Below, one piece after another: positions 1-6,619 of a stretch of 14,023 nucleotides of DNA. The stretch's first letter is position 1, and every line of letters begins with the position of its first letter. Position numbers and translations under genes: made by a program. The stretch is from contig PMTP01000207.1 in assembly GCA_003167305.1 (NCBI GenBank), forward strand, positions 1 through 14,023, given 5' to 3'. The stretch comes from Acidobacteriaceae bacterium (GTDB lineage Bacteria > Acidobacteriota > Terriglobia > Terriglobales > Acidobacteriaceae). The notes beneath the pieces were generated by a model, which saw nothing but the letters and a program-made list of their open reading frames with translations, was not told where the DNA came from and did not search any database.

Positions 1-776
1 TTGGCGTTCGGCTCCACGCCGTGCCGGTCGCCACCGCTGATGAGCAGCATATTCCACTGCTCGGCCAGCCGCCTCACCGCCCGGTTCTCGTCCCAGTTTC
101 GCAACCCGTTCAGCTCCAGCGCATGCAGATAGTTGCCGTTGACCAGCAGGAACTGGTTGACCAGAAACTCGTGCCGCTCTTTGCCGATCAGGTACAAATC
201 CCACAAGGGATGGTTGAAGACCACCAGCACATTCGGCTCCTCGTCGAGCGCGCGCAGAATCTCCGTCAGCCGCGTGTCACTGGGGGTTGCGGTGTAATCA
301 GCCAGCGTCGCCATCCACTCGTTCGCCCGGGCGCTGGGCAGGTTATGCACGCCCAGGTGGAAGGATTGCTCGCCATATGGAGCGCTCCACTCCACCGATA
401 CCGGAATCTGCCGCGCGCTCGGAACGGTGCGCAGCAGCATCGGCGCATTGATGGTGTCGTGGTCGGTGAGGGAGACCATCGGCGCAAGATCGAGCTTTTC
501 AATCTGCCGGGTTTCCAGGTCGAAGGCGAGCTTGGGAGTCATCGGCGGCGTCCAGTAGCTGGCCGCGTAGTTGACGCGCACCCCATGCATCCGCTCCGAG
601 CGATGCTCCAGCCGTGCGAGCAGCGGACGAATCATCGGGTACTGATTGCCCAGGTTCGCCAGAAAATCCAGCGTCTCGTGCGACTGGTTGGTGTGGCTGT
701 GCAGCGAGACGCCGGTCCGAAAGCCTTGCGAGGCCTTCTTGTCGCGCCACAGGTACGAGATGGTCGAGGCGGCCAT
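1..776 (-). CDS. PHP-domain metal-dependent phosphoesterase-like protein, 3' end missing
   Basis: This open frame runs off the left edge; I translated it by hand, giving 258 residues from an ATG at 776-774. An AAGGAG ribosome site lies at 783-788, six bases upstream, which fixes the start. The residues match the PHP (polymerase and histidinol phosphatase) fold. LHSHTN at 25-30 gives the first His pair (26, 28). SLTDHDTI at 102-109 gives the Asp-His pair. HLGVHN is at 140-145, FNHP at 187-190 and SGGDRHG at 247-253. These are the usual metal ligands, so a hydrolase acting on phosphoesters with a di- or trinuclear metal centre is the natural guess; the substrate is unknown. No signal peptide is seen, so it is probably cytoplasmic. 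The C-terminus and any extra domain lie outside the window. The family call is firm, the exact function is not. Confidence 0.85.
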   Translation of the reverse strand, partial: MAASTISYLWRDKKASQGFRTGVSLHSHTNQSHETLDFLANLGNQYPMIRPLLARLEHRSERMHGVRVNYAASYWTPPMTPKLAFDLETRQIEKLDLAPMVSLTDHDTINAPMLLRTVPSARQIPVSVEWSAPYGEQSFHLGVHNLPSARANEWMATLADYTATPSDTRLTEILRALDEEPNVLVVFNHPLWDLYLIGKERHEFLVNQFLLVNGNYLHALELNGLRNWDENRAVRRLAEQWNMLLISGGDRHGVEPNA

Positions 777-1075
777 TGACGGCTCCTTGAATGCGAAGAC
801 GCACTAGGACTCCGAGGGGAATCGGAATCTCTGCAACAAGTTTGCCGATTTGATATAAACACTGGATGAATGTGGCACTAATAACGGTTCAATTAGCGAA
901 GGAATCAAGATAGGCACGAGAGAGCTTTGGGAGACACCGTGAAAAACCAGAACGCAGCAGCCATACAGTTTCTGGTTTGCCGGTCATCCGCCCGAAACGC
1001 GAATTTCTGCTCGGTCTGTGTCTTGGCGATTTTCCTACAGGTATCCAGCCGAAGGCGATTACGCAACAGGAATAG
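777..1075. other. intergenic stretch with no credible gene
   Basis: This stretch of 299 bases separates the start of the PHP gene from the stop of the orphan exported protein, both on the minus strand. It holds the PHP ribosome site (783-788) and one clear inverted repeat (944-978, listed separately). The one longer frame here, plus strand from 927, is rich in Arg, Ser and Cys and runs into the antisense of the neighbouring gene, so I do not regard it as coding. I could not pick a convincing promoter for the PHP gene; an AT-rich patch around 853-862 is a possible -10 region but has no well-spaced partner. Confidence 0.6.
942..978 (-). terminator. candidate intrinsic terminator after the orphan exported protein
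   Basis: A perfect 9-bp inverted repeat (944-952 with 970-978; arms AAACCAGAA and TTCTGGTTT) has a 17-base loop. Read on the minus strand, the second arm runs directly into more T residues, giving a five-T run ending near 942. It lies about 100 bases past the stop of the 1076-1981 gene, in the right orientation to end its transcript. The stem has only three G-C pairs, so it may be weak. Confidence 0.4.
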
Positions 1076-1981
1076 CTATTTCACTTGCTTTAGATACTCG
1101 TGCCAGCCGACGCCCACGCGCAACGCTGTCACCGCATTGCGCAAGTCCTCGCCCTCCGCGCTCAGTAGCCATTGTCGCGCTTCCACTTCAGATTTATGGA
1201 GGTCGATGCCCACGCCTAGTCTGTGACTGAAATCGATGTTGACCGCAGCTTTCTCCCACCCACCAACGGTCATGACATTGACAAAATCCGCCTGGCTCTG
1301 CGTATGCGTAACGGAGACGATGTGATAAACCATCTCGCCGCCTGGCTCGTCGGGAGCCTTGAAAAGAAAAATGTTTTTCGTCCCCGACCTTTCATTGCTG
1401 AGCGTCATCGCCACTTTCTCGCTCGTTGGCTTTGGTGTCCAGTCGTAGAAGTTGAGGATGAGTTGGTTGGCGAAGCTCTCTGGATGCTGTGGATCGTCGA
1501 CGAAAATGACGCTCCAGACACGCGTCGTCGAGTCGTAATAATCGTCGACGCGCGTGAACCTGCGGCCAGCCATCGTCAGGCTTTGCTCTTGCGGCGATAC
1601 GATCTGCAGCGTAGCTTTTTCCGTCTTCCGGTTGTCGGCGATGTTGGCCAGCGTCTGTCGGCAATCGTGAGCGACCAGCAGCCGATTGCGCTCCGCTACA
1701 AGATCGCCGACCATAGCCTGCGGATGCTGTTTCGCGAAGTTCTCATCGAACGCCTTGACTGCGGCAACGCGCTCGGCATCGGTCGCGTAGCTCTCCGGAC
1801 AGCGAAAATTGTCGACCGGATTGGTCTGCGCCGCAAGCATTGTGGCGAAAAGGATCACCAGCATCAGAGCTGAGTGTCGCAGCAGCAAGGAAAAGGGGAA
1901 TGGCCCGGAACATTGGGAGGAAGCAGTCACGGAAGTCTCGCATCCTGTGAGTTCGAAGTAAATGACGTCCAGTTTGATCAT
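1076..1981 (-). CDS. orphan exported protein, function unknown
   Basis: The 301-residue frame does not match any family I recognise. The ATG at 1981 follows GAGGG (1986-1990) after four bases. That start puts a hydrophobic stretch at about residues 29-51, ending in Met-Leu-Ala-Ala-Gln, after a long polar lead. A shorter start at residue 40 (position 1864) would leave a compact hydrophobic leader but has no ribosome site. Either way the protein is probably exported, with cleavage near Ala51-Gln52. The mature part is soluble-looking, mixed alpha/beta, with Cys61 and Cys107 and a Tyr/Trp-rich centre (DDYYDSTTRVW at about 146-156). Base use is visibly less GC-rich and its third positions less biased than the LOG or MFS genes, which may mean recent acquisition or weak constraint. 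A candidate terminator follows at 942-978. Real gene: likely. Function: no basis for a guess. Confidence 0.7.
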   Translation of the reverse strand: MIKLDVIYFELTGCETSVTASSQCSGPFPFSLLLRHSALMLVILFATMLAAQTNPVDNFRCPESYATDAERVAAVKAFDENFAKQHPQAMVGDLVAERNRLLVAHDCRQTLANIADNRKTEKATLQIVSPQEQSLTMAGRRFTRVDDYYDSTTRVWSVIFVDDPQHPESFANQLILNFYDWTPKPTSEKVAMTLSNERSGTKNIFLFKAPDEPGGEMVYHIVSVTHTQSQADFVNVMTVGGWEKAAVNIDFSHRLGVGIDLHKSEVEARQWLLSAEGEDLRNAVTALRVGVGWHEYLKQVK

Positions 1982-2164
1982 AAATCCCTCAACAAATTTC
2001 GTTACTGCTGTAAAGCAAGCACTTTATGCTCTATCTCATCCAAGTTCCACGATTGCCAACGATAACAGGGTGATGCGCTCATGGACAATGTTCTGGACGG
2101 TTGGTCGCCTATCCGGAAACTGCACCACTGCCCCAGAGTGCGTTACTCCAAGTGTCAAGTGTGT

Positions 2165-3244
2165 CTACTTGCTCGTCTTGGCCATCTCCGGCCCGAGAAA
2201 ATCCTCCACCGTCCAGCCGGCCATCAGATCCTCGCCTTCGGGCATCTCCTGGCTCTCTGCCAGAGTGCCCGCGGCTGCCTCGGCATTCAGATAGTTCTCC
2301 GTCAAGCCTTTGCGCAGCAACTCGAAGGCCTGCTCCGGAGTGTCGGCAAACTGAAAAAGCTCGATGTCCTTGGGCGAGATGGCCCCGGTATCCACCAGCA
2401 CATCCAGGTTGAAGACCTTCTTCCAGTACTCCGAGCCGTAGACGACCACGGTGATCTTCTTGGCCAGCTTGTGGGTCTGCGCCAGGGTGAGAATCTCGAA
2501 CATCTCGTCCAGCGTGCCGAAGCCGCCGGGAAAGACCACCAGCGCCTTGGCCAGGTAGGCGAACCATAGCTTGCGCATGAAGAAGTAATGAAACTCAAAA
2601 TTGAGCGAGGGCGTGATGTAGGGGTTGGGGTGCTGCTCGAAGGGCAGGCGGATGTTCATCCCGATGGTCTTGCCGCCGGCCTCGTGCGCGCCGCGATTGG
2701 CCGCCTCCATGATGCCCGGCCCGCCGCCCGATGTGACCACAAACCGGTGCCGCCGCGAGGGAATTGTCCTGGCCCAGTTTGTCAGCATTCCAGAAAGCCG
2801 CCGCGCGTCCTCGTAGTAGCGGGCCATCTCCACTGCCGCCGCGGCCCGCTTGAGCTGCAACTCCGTCGCCTGGCCCGCCGCGATCTCGGGAATACTGGCC
2901 GGCTGCTCATGGATAGGCGCGGGCTGCGTCGAGCCGGTGTTTGCCAGTAGTTCCAACTCATGGCCAGCCTCCTCGCGCCCGCGAAAGCGCGCCGAGCCGA
3001 AGAAGACCACGGTGTCCTGAATCTGCTCGCGCCGGAAGCGCGCCAGCGGCTCCATGTACTCGGAGACGATGCGCAGCAACCGCCCGTCGGCGCTGTTCAA
3101 AAACTCCGAGTTCTCGTAAGCCAGCGGCGCTGATTCCAGCGGCGGCGGCGCTCCGTCGCCCGGTATCACCGCGGCCTGTAAAGCCGCATCGGCTGATCCC
3201 TGACCCCTGATCCCTGATCCCTCGTCTCTCATAGCTTCATCCAT
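2165..3244 (-). CDS. LOG-family (TIGR00730-type) nucleotide 5'-monophosphate phosphoribohydrolase-like protein
   Basis: The protein has the Rossmann-like core of the LOG or 'lysine decarboxylase-like' family. Counted from the ATG at 3244 (359 residues), VVFFGSAR is at about 79-86, the GGGPGIMEAANRGA loop at 173-186 and the signature PGGFGTLDE at 239-247. The last two motifs bind the nucleotide phosphate and carry the catalytic Arg/Glu in family members. Such enzymes split nucleoside monophosphates into base and ribose 5-phosphate (cytokinin activation or nucleotide salvage), so a cytoplasmic salvage or detoxification role is likely; lysine decarboxylation is an old misnomer. The protein is longer than minimal LOG enzymes because of about 50 poorly conserved N-terminal residues and a 40-residue tail. 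The start is uncertain. ATGs at 3262, 3244 and 3232 and a GTG at 3169 are in frame, none with a strong ribosome site. I chose 3244 because it overlaps the upstream gene's stop. A 7-bp tandem repeat sits in this N-terminal coding part. Confidence 0.9.
   Translation of the reverse strand: MDEAMRDEGSGIRGQGSADAALQAAVIPGDGAPPPLESAPLAYENSEFLNSADGRLLRIVSEYMEPLARFRREQIQDTVVFFGSARFRGREEAGHELELLANTGSTQPAPIHEQPASIPEIAAGQATELQLKRAAAAVEMARYYEDARRLSGMLTNWARTIPSRRHRFVVTSGGGPGIMEAANRGAHEAGGKTIGMNIRLPFEQHPNPYITPSLNFEFHYFFMRKLWFAYLAKALVVFPGGFGTLDEMFEILTLAQTHKLAKKITVVVYGSEYWKKVFNLDVLVDTGAISPKDIELFQFADTPEQAFELLRKGLTENYLNAEAAAGTLAESQEMPEGEDLMAGWTVEDFLGPEMAKTSK
3194..3221. repeat. 7-bp tandem repeat, four units, inside the LOG gene 5' coding end
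   Basis: Four contiguous heptamers are present: TGATCCC, TGACCCC, TGATCCC, TGATCCC on the plus strand (GGGATCA in the gene sense), with one substitution. The tract starts about 11 bases inside the gene if the ATG at 3232 is used. Because 7 is not a multiple of 3, gain or loss of one unit would shift the reading frame. A related two-unit motif occurs at 9864-9880. Confidence 0.85.
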
Positions 3245-3608
3245 CCCGATGGCGGAGCGCATCCTGAAACGCGATCCACAGATTCAATAGCCCCAGCCCC
3301 GACACAAGACCGCGAACCGCCCCGTGAGCCGCAAAATTCCCAAGCGCGGGAAAGTGCATAAACAATGGGTTTTGGTCCCAGAACATCCGTGACCACGGCG
3401 CATAGCAGATCGCCAGGCCGATGTACATCCTCAACAACACGCGCAAGAACAGCTCGGCGCGCTCCAGCCAGCGCGGAATCCGCTGCGGCGCGTGTCCTGA
3501 GCCCTTCGCCGCCGGCTGAACTACTGGCAGGATACCGGATGCTGACCCAGGCGCGGGAGCCGGGTTCGGGGCAAGGGAAAGCGACGTCTGTTCCGGTTGC
3601 TGGGACAT
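3237..3608 (-). CDS. small integral membrane protein, unknown function
   Basis: The 123-residue protein starts at the ATG at 3608; an in-frame ATG at 3662 would add 18 Gly-rich residues that look like untranslated leader. Residues 1-45 are Pro/Ala/Ser-rich and probably disordered. Two hydrophobic segments follow, at about 53-72 (containing a Met-Tyr-Ile-Gly-Leu-Ala-Ile run) and about 95-115, joined by an aromatic loop with Trp72, Trp77 and Phe76. The short tail ends in Arg/His/Asp. Spacing suggests a two-helix inner-membrane protein; I do not recognise the family. Its TGA (3239-3237) overlaps the likely start of the LOG gene (ATG at 3244), so the two are probably translated from one mRNA and coupled. 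No clear ribosome site is visible before 3608. Confidence 0.65.
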   Translation of the reverse strand: MSQQPEQTSLSLAPNPAPAPGSASGILPVVQPAAKGSGHAPQRIPRWLERAELFLRVLLRMYIGLAICYAPWSRMFWDQNPLFMHFPALGNFAAHGAVRGLVSGLGLLNLWIAFQDALRHRDG

Positions 3609-3670
3609 TATGGTTATTCGCCCGCCGCCCCCGATTCCCGCCCAACCACAGGCATACGGCACAGGCCTAT

Positions 3671-3772
3671 TTACCGGCCCGGCTCAGGGACGCCGTACTC
3701 AAACGGTAACACAGCAGCCACCGTGGCATCGGGAGCGCCCGCCATCGCAAGCTGTGCCTGTATCTTCAGCAG
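3671..3772 (-). CDS. possible tiny ORF with a non-AUG start behind the LolA-like gene
   Basis: Directly after the LolA-like stop (TGA 3788-3786) comes a strong GAGGAG at 3787-3782. Nine bases later an open frame begins with CTG CTG AAG and runs to TAA at 3673-3671, giving about 33 residues. The frame can also be extended six codons up to an ATT that overlaps the TGA. The predicted peptide looks protein-like (a Leu/Gln/Ala helix, then a Pro/Glu end), and codon choice resembles the neighbours. There is no ATG or GTG at the proper place. It could be a real small protein starting at a rare CTG, a frameshifted tail of the LolA-like protein, or chance. Confidence 0.25.
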   Translation of the reverse strand: MLKIQAQLAMAGAPDATVAAVLPFEYGVPEPGR

Positions 3773-3785
3773 CGAATTCCGCTCC

Positions 3786-4511
3786 TCAATGCGCCGCGTT
3801 CGACTCCGTTCGGTACATTCCGTAGTCGATCGAGAAGACCGCCGTGCCGCCGATCCGCACCTTGGTCTCGCTCCGGTTCCGCTCCGGCAGCCAGAACCCG
3901 CCCGTCTTGGCGAAGGTTTGCAGTATCCGCGTCCGCGCAATCCAGAATGATGGATTTTTAGCCGGCTCGGCATCGATCTTCACCAACGCAAAATCCTCCG
4001 CATCCACCCAGATTTTGCCTCGTATTAAAAACTTGCTCGGCGAGATCGGCTCTACCTCCATAACATAAGCCGGCCGCCCGCCCACGTTCTCGCTCCCCAC
4101 CAGGTGAAAGCGGTAATTGGCCGCCGTCAGGGCCGTCGCCGCCTTGTCCTGCGAGGCTTCCTTTTCGCTCTCCACCGCACGTTTCAGCACCTTCTCGCAA
4201 AACATTTTTGATCCGCTCTGCGACACGATGCGAAAGCTCTTCCCCGACGCGGCGTCGTAATGGTATGCAACCTCCATTTTGGCCGCAATCACGGCGGAAA
4301 AACCGCGGTACTCCACCTGGTAATGGCGGATTGATTGCAAATCTTTCAGCATTTCCGTCCGCGCCTGGTTGTGGCTCTGCATCTCGTACACTATCTGCGC
4401 GGCGGTCAGCGGCGCGGGCGCAGCCGCCTCCGCTATCGCCGGCCGGGCTCCTCCCGCAGTGAAAACGAAAACAATTGCCAGCAATAGGCTTCCGCGTCGA
4501 GGTATAGACAT
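3786..4511 (-). CDS. secreted LolA/LolB-like lipoprotein-carrier-fold protein
   Basis: The protein has 241 residues. It starts Met-Ser-Ile-Pro-Arg-Arg, followed by a hydrophobic core (about 9-20) and an Ala-rich cleavage region (Ala-Ile-Ala near 25-27), which is a Sec signal peptide. The mature part has the pattern of the outer-membrane lipoprotein-sorting (LolA/RseB-like) fold: an N-terminal helix with Gln/Arg-rich turns (about 36-60), then repeated beta strands. Among them are YQVEYRGFSAV (64-74), a GGRPAYVMEVEP strand (144-155) and GKIWVDAEDFALVKIDAEPA (165-184), the last being the typical 'intermediate value known from the sample' strand of this group. It is probably periplasmic and may carry or sense a hydrophobic ligand; true lipoprotein shuttling is unproven. 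It lies 57 bp after the beta-barrel gene on the same strand, so joint transcription is plausible. No clear ribosome site is seen before 4511. The fold call is moderate. Confidence 0.7.
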   Translation of the reverse strand: MSIPRRGSLLLAIVFVFTAGGARPAIAEAAAPAPLTAAQIVYEMQSHNQARTEMLKDLQSIRHYQVEYRGFSAVIAAKMEVAYHYDAASGKSFRIVSQSGSKMFCEKVLKRAVESEKEASQDKAATALTAANYRFHLVGSENVGGRPAYVMEVEPISPSKFLIRGKIWVDAEDFALVKIDAEPAKNPSFWIARTRILQTFAKTGGFWLPERNRSETKVRIGGTAVFSIDYGMYRTESNAAH

Positions 4512-4532
4512 GAGTGCATCATACCCCGCCCC

Positions 4533-4550
4533 ATTTGCATTCAGGCAAAT
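4533..4550. repeat. short perfect inverted repeat between beta-barrel and LolA-like genes
   Basis: ATTTGC (4533-4538) and GCAAAT (4545-4550) are separated by six bases. No T-run follows on the minus strand, so it is a poor terminator; it could be a protein-binding site or a processing hairpin in the 57-bp gap, or chance. Confidence 0.3.
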
Positions 4551-4568
4551 CTACTGCTGCGGAAAGGA

Positions 4569-5243
4569 TCAGAAGCGGAAGAAGGCGCCGAGCATCGGCT
4601 CCGCCGTATGCGTGAAGGCGCCGGTCGAGGTGAAGAGCTTGGTCAGGTCGGGCGCCTTATAGAGGTTGCCGCGATACTGCAGGCGCAGGCCGATGTGCGG
4701 CAGCAGCGTCCAGTCCACGCCCGCGCCGTAAACAAAGACCGGCTTGGTGGTGTTGCTGGTAGGCACAGTAGTACAGGCTGTGATGAGAGGACTGCAATAG
4801 GTTTGCCCACTGCTGGGAACATTCAGCAGAAGGCCTCCGCCTGCCAGCGCAAAGGGCCGGAAACTCGTCGGCTTCAACTTCAACGACGCGATATAATCGC
4901 CCGTCACCTCATGCGCATTGGCTGAAATCACACCCGATGGGAAGGTGCAACCGCTAGAGGGGCAGGCAGCTCCGAGAGGAACCGCACCATACGAGTAATT
5001 CTGGTTGGCGCGGTTGTAGGAGTAAGTGCCTTCAAAGCCGAACCACGGGTGGGAGATGTGCCGCACCTCCAGCAGCCCGCCGGTCGCGTTCGATGGACTC
5101 TGAATCGTGTTATTGCCCGTGGTTGTTCCGGTGAACGCTCCGTAAACGTTCAACGCCACATCCGTCTGCCCGTAAGCCGTAGCCCCGGCCAGCGCGGCCA
5201 GTCCAGCCCCAAGAACTGCTCTCTGCATCCATTGTGTCTGCAT
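4569..5243 (-). CDS. outer-membrane beta-barrel protein (OmpA-like/porin-family small barrel)
   Basis: The ATG at 5243 is preceded by AGGAG (5251-5255) with a seven-base gap, so I prefer it to an ATG 45 bases upstream; this gives 224 residues. A signal peptide covers about 1-25 and ends Ala-Tyr-Gly before Gln26. The mature chain alternates polar and hydrophobic residues in Gly/Thr/Asn/Tyr-rich strands, with strand-like segments such as WFGFEGTYSYNRANQNYSYG and IGLRLQYRGNLYKAP, and ends in Phe-Phe-Arg-Phe. A terminal Phe is the usual sorting signal for barrel assembly. Four Cys (two in a Cys-Pro-Ser-Ser-Gly-Cys loop, two in a later loop) may form extracellular disulfides. The size suits an eight-stranded barrel. 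Its role (adhesion, structure or small pore) cannot be told. It is probably the head of the cluster running to the LolA-like gene, with its own promoter at 5314-5343. Confidence 0.8.
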   Translation of the reverse strand: MQTQWMQRAVLGAGLAALAGATAYGQTDVALNVYGAFTGTTTGNNTIQSPSNATGGLLEVRHISHPWFGFEGTYSYNRANQNYSYGAVPLGAACPSSGCTFPSGVISANAHEVTGDYIASLKLKPTSFRPFALAGGGLLLNVPSSGQTYCSPLITACTTVPTSNTTKPVFVYGAGVDWTLLPHIGLRLQYRGNLYKAPDLTKLFTSTGAFTHTAEPMLGAFFRF

Positions 5244-5313
5244 CACAAATCTCCTGAGTTGAAGAATGAAACTCATACTCATTTGCATTATGGACGCAAA
5301 GAAATCGCTTTTG

Positions 5314-5343
5314 TTGATACCCGCGCGGATTTTTTGCGGTCAA
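5314..5343 (-). promoter_or_regulatory. candidate sigma-70-type promoter of the beta-barrel gene
   Basis: Read on the minus strand, TTGACC (5343-5338) and TATCAA (5319-5314) are separated by 18 bases. They match the -35 consensus at five of six and the -10 at four of six positions. Transcription would begin near 5307, leaving a leader of about 64 bases that contains the strong AGGAG ribosome site. Acidobacterial promoters are poorly catalogued, so this is only a pattern match. Confidence 0.4.
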
Positions 5344-5410
5344 TCGCGGCTTCGAATCGGGCGGCGGGGGAAGCATGAATGATTCTTGTGTTCCATATCA
5401 CATTATTTGT

Positions 5411-5438
5411 AAAAATAAGGGTTCAACCCGCATCCCTT
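5411..5438 (-). terminator. candidate intrinsic terminator of the NiCoT gene
   Basis: On the minus strand AAGGG (5438-5434) pairs with CCCTT (5421-5417), with a loop of 12 bases that can itself form GGG/CCC, and the second arm is followed by ATTTTT. The structure overlaps the last codons and stop of the NiCoT gene and lies just upstream of the beta-barrel promoter, a position that would insulate the two units. Confidence 0.4.
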
Positions 5439-6490
5439 GCGACTAATTCGAGATCGTCAAAACGCCGCCACTTATAAATCGCAATCGATAAGATCCAGCT
5501 CCCGGCAAAGAGCGCGATGATGCAGTAGCCCAGCACGCCGAAGTTCTCATTGAGCTTGCCGACCCAGCCCCACATTCCGCCCGTCAGATGGAATTCGCTG
5601 GCCAGCAGCCCCAGCGCCTCGATCCCGCCCACCGCCAATGCGACCACAACCGAGACCGAGGTGATCGTGATGTTGTAGTAGAGCTTGCGAATGGGCTTCA
5701 CGAAGGCCCAGCCGTATGCGCCCAGCATCAGCACATTGTCGGTCGCGTCAATCAGCGACATGCCCGCGGCGAAGAGCACCGGGAAGACCAGCACCGACGA
5801 GAGCGAGAGTCCCTTGGAGGCTTCGGCGGCGCTCAGGCCCAGCAACCCGATCTCGGTCGCGGTATCGAAGCCCAGGCCAAAGAGGAAGCCCAGCGGATAC
5901 ATATGCCAACTGGACTGAATCAGGTTAAACATGGGGCGAAACAAGCGGGAGAGAAAGCCGCGATTGCCCAGCAGCAGGTCGAAGTCTTCTTCCACATAAG
6001 GCTCTCCGCGCCGCACCCGCTGGAAGCTGCGATAGACCGAATGAAGAACGATCATGTTGACAATCGCAATCGCAAAAAGAAAGAGCGTCGAGACCAGCGT
6101 GCCGATCACGCCGCCAATCTGGCGCACGCCGTCGATGCGGTGCTGGAGCGCGAGCGCGGTGGCGGCGATGGCAATCGATCCCACGATGACGATGGTGGAG
6201 TGGCCCAGCGAGAACATGAGTCCCACGGCGACCGGCCGCTTGCCCTGCTGCATCAGCTTGCGCGTGACGTTGTCGATGGCCGCAATGTGATCCGCGTCGA
6301 CGGCATGGCGCAGTCCAAAACTGTATGCCAGAAACGCCGTGCCCAGTAGCACCGGAAAGCGATGAAAGGCGATGAAAGCCCAGCACCATGCCGCCAGATT
6401 GAAGCCGATCAACAGCGCGTACAGAGAGATGACCTTGGCTTTGGTGCTGCCCGGCTCGACCTTTCGCAATGCCCGCAATAAGAAGGTCAT
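5423..6490 (-). CDS. NiCoT-family nickel/cobalt permease (HoxN/HupN/NixA type)
   Basis: The protein has 355 residues from the ATG at 6490, which follows AGAGGA (6501-6496) after five bases; an upstream in-frame ATG at 6598 lacks such a site. The family's hallmark RHAVDADHIAAIDN lies at 61-74 in the second membrane helix, and its His and Asp residues bind Ni or Co. FSLGHSTIV is at 93-101, LGFDTATEIGLL at 206-217 and GMSLIDATDN at 243-252; all four are NiCoT signatures. About eight hydrophobic segments are visible, with a charged cytoplasmic loop at about 154-185. It should import Ni(II) and/or Co(II) across the inner membrane with high affinity for metalloenzymes such as hydrogenase or urease, or for cobalamin. 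Metal preference cannot be read from sequence. No such enzyme, NikR-type operator or cobalamin riboswitch is visible nearby. The arsB-like gene lies 129 bp upstream on the same strand. Confidence 0.93.
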   Translation of the reverse strand: MTFLLRALRKVEPGSTKAKVISLYALLIGFNLAAWCWAFIAFHRFPVLLGTAFLAYSFGLRHAVDADHIAAIDNVTRKLMQQGKRPVAVGLMFSLGHSTIVIVGSIAIAATALALQHRIDGVRQIGGVIGTLVSTLFLFAIAIVNMIVLHSVYRSFQRVRRGEPYVEEDFDLLLGNRGFLSRLFRPMFNLIQSSWHMYPLGFLFGLGFDTATEIGLLGLSAAEASKGLSLSSVLVFPVLFAAGMSLIDATDNVLMLGAYGWAFVKPIRKLYYNITITSVSVVVALAVGGIEALGLLASEFHLTGGMWGWVGKLNENFGVLGYCIIALFAGSWILSIAIYKWRRFDDLELVARDAG

Positions 6491-6619
6491 CAGGTTCCTC
6501 TTGGGTGGCGTGCAACGATAAGATGAGGGCTGGAAAACCCGTAGCACGTATTCTAAAAATGTATCACACAGGTCGCCGTCCTGCCTGAGAATTTCCACTG
6601 CCGGCTCTATTGTCTGCCG

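Noticed and set aside
927..1226. Plus-strand frame of 99 codons starting near a GTG
   Set aside because: Part lies in the intergenic region and the rest is antisense of the orphan gene; composition is Arg/Ser/Cys-rich with no homology I recognise.
6491..6619. Cobalamin riboswitch or NikR operator ahead of the NiCoT gene
   Set aside because: The 129-bp gap is too short for a cobalamin riboswitch and shows no B12-box-like core; no GTATGA-N16-TCATAC-type dyad is present.
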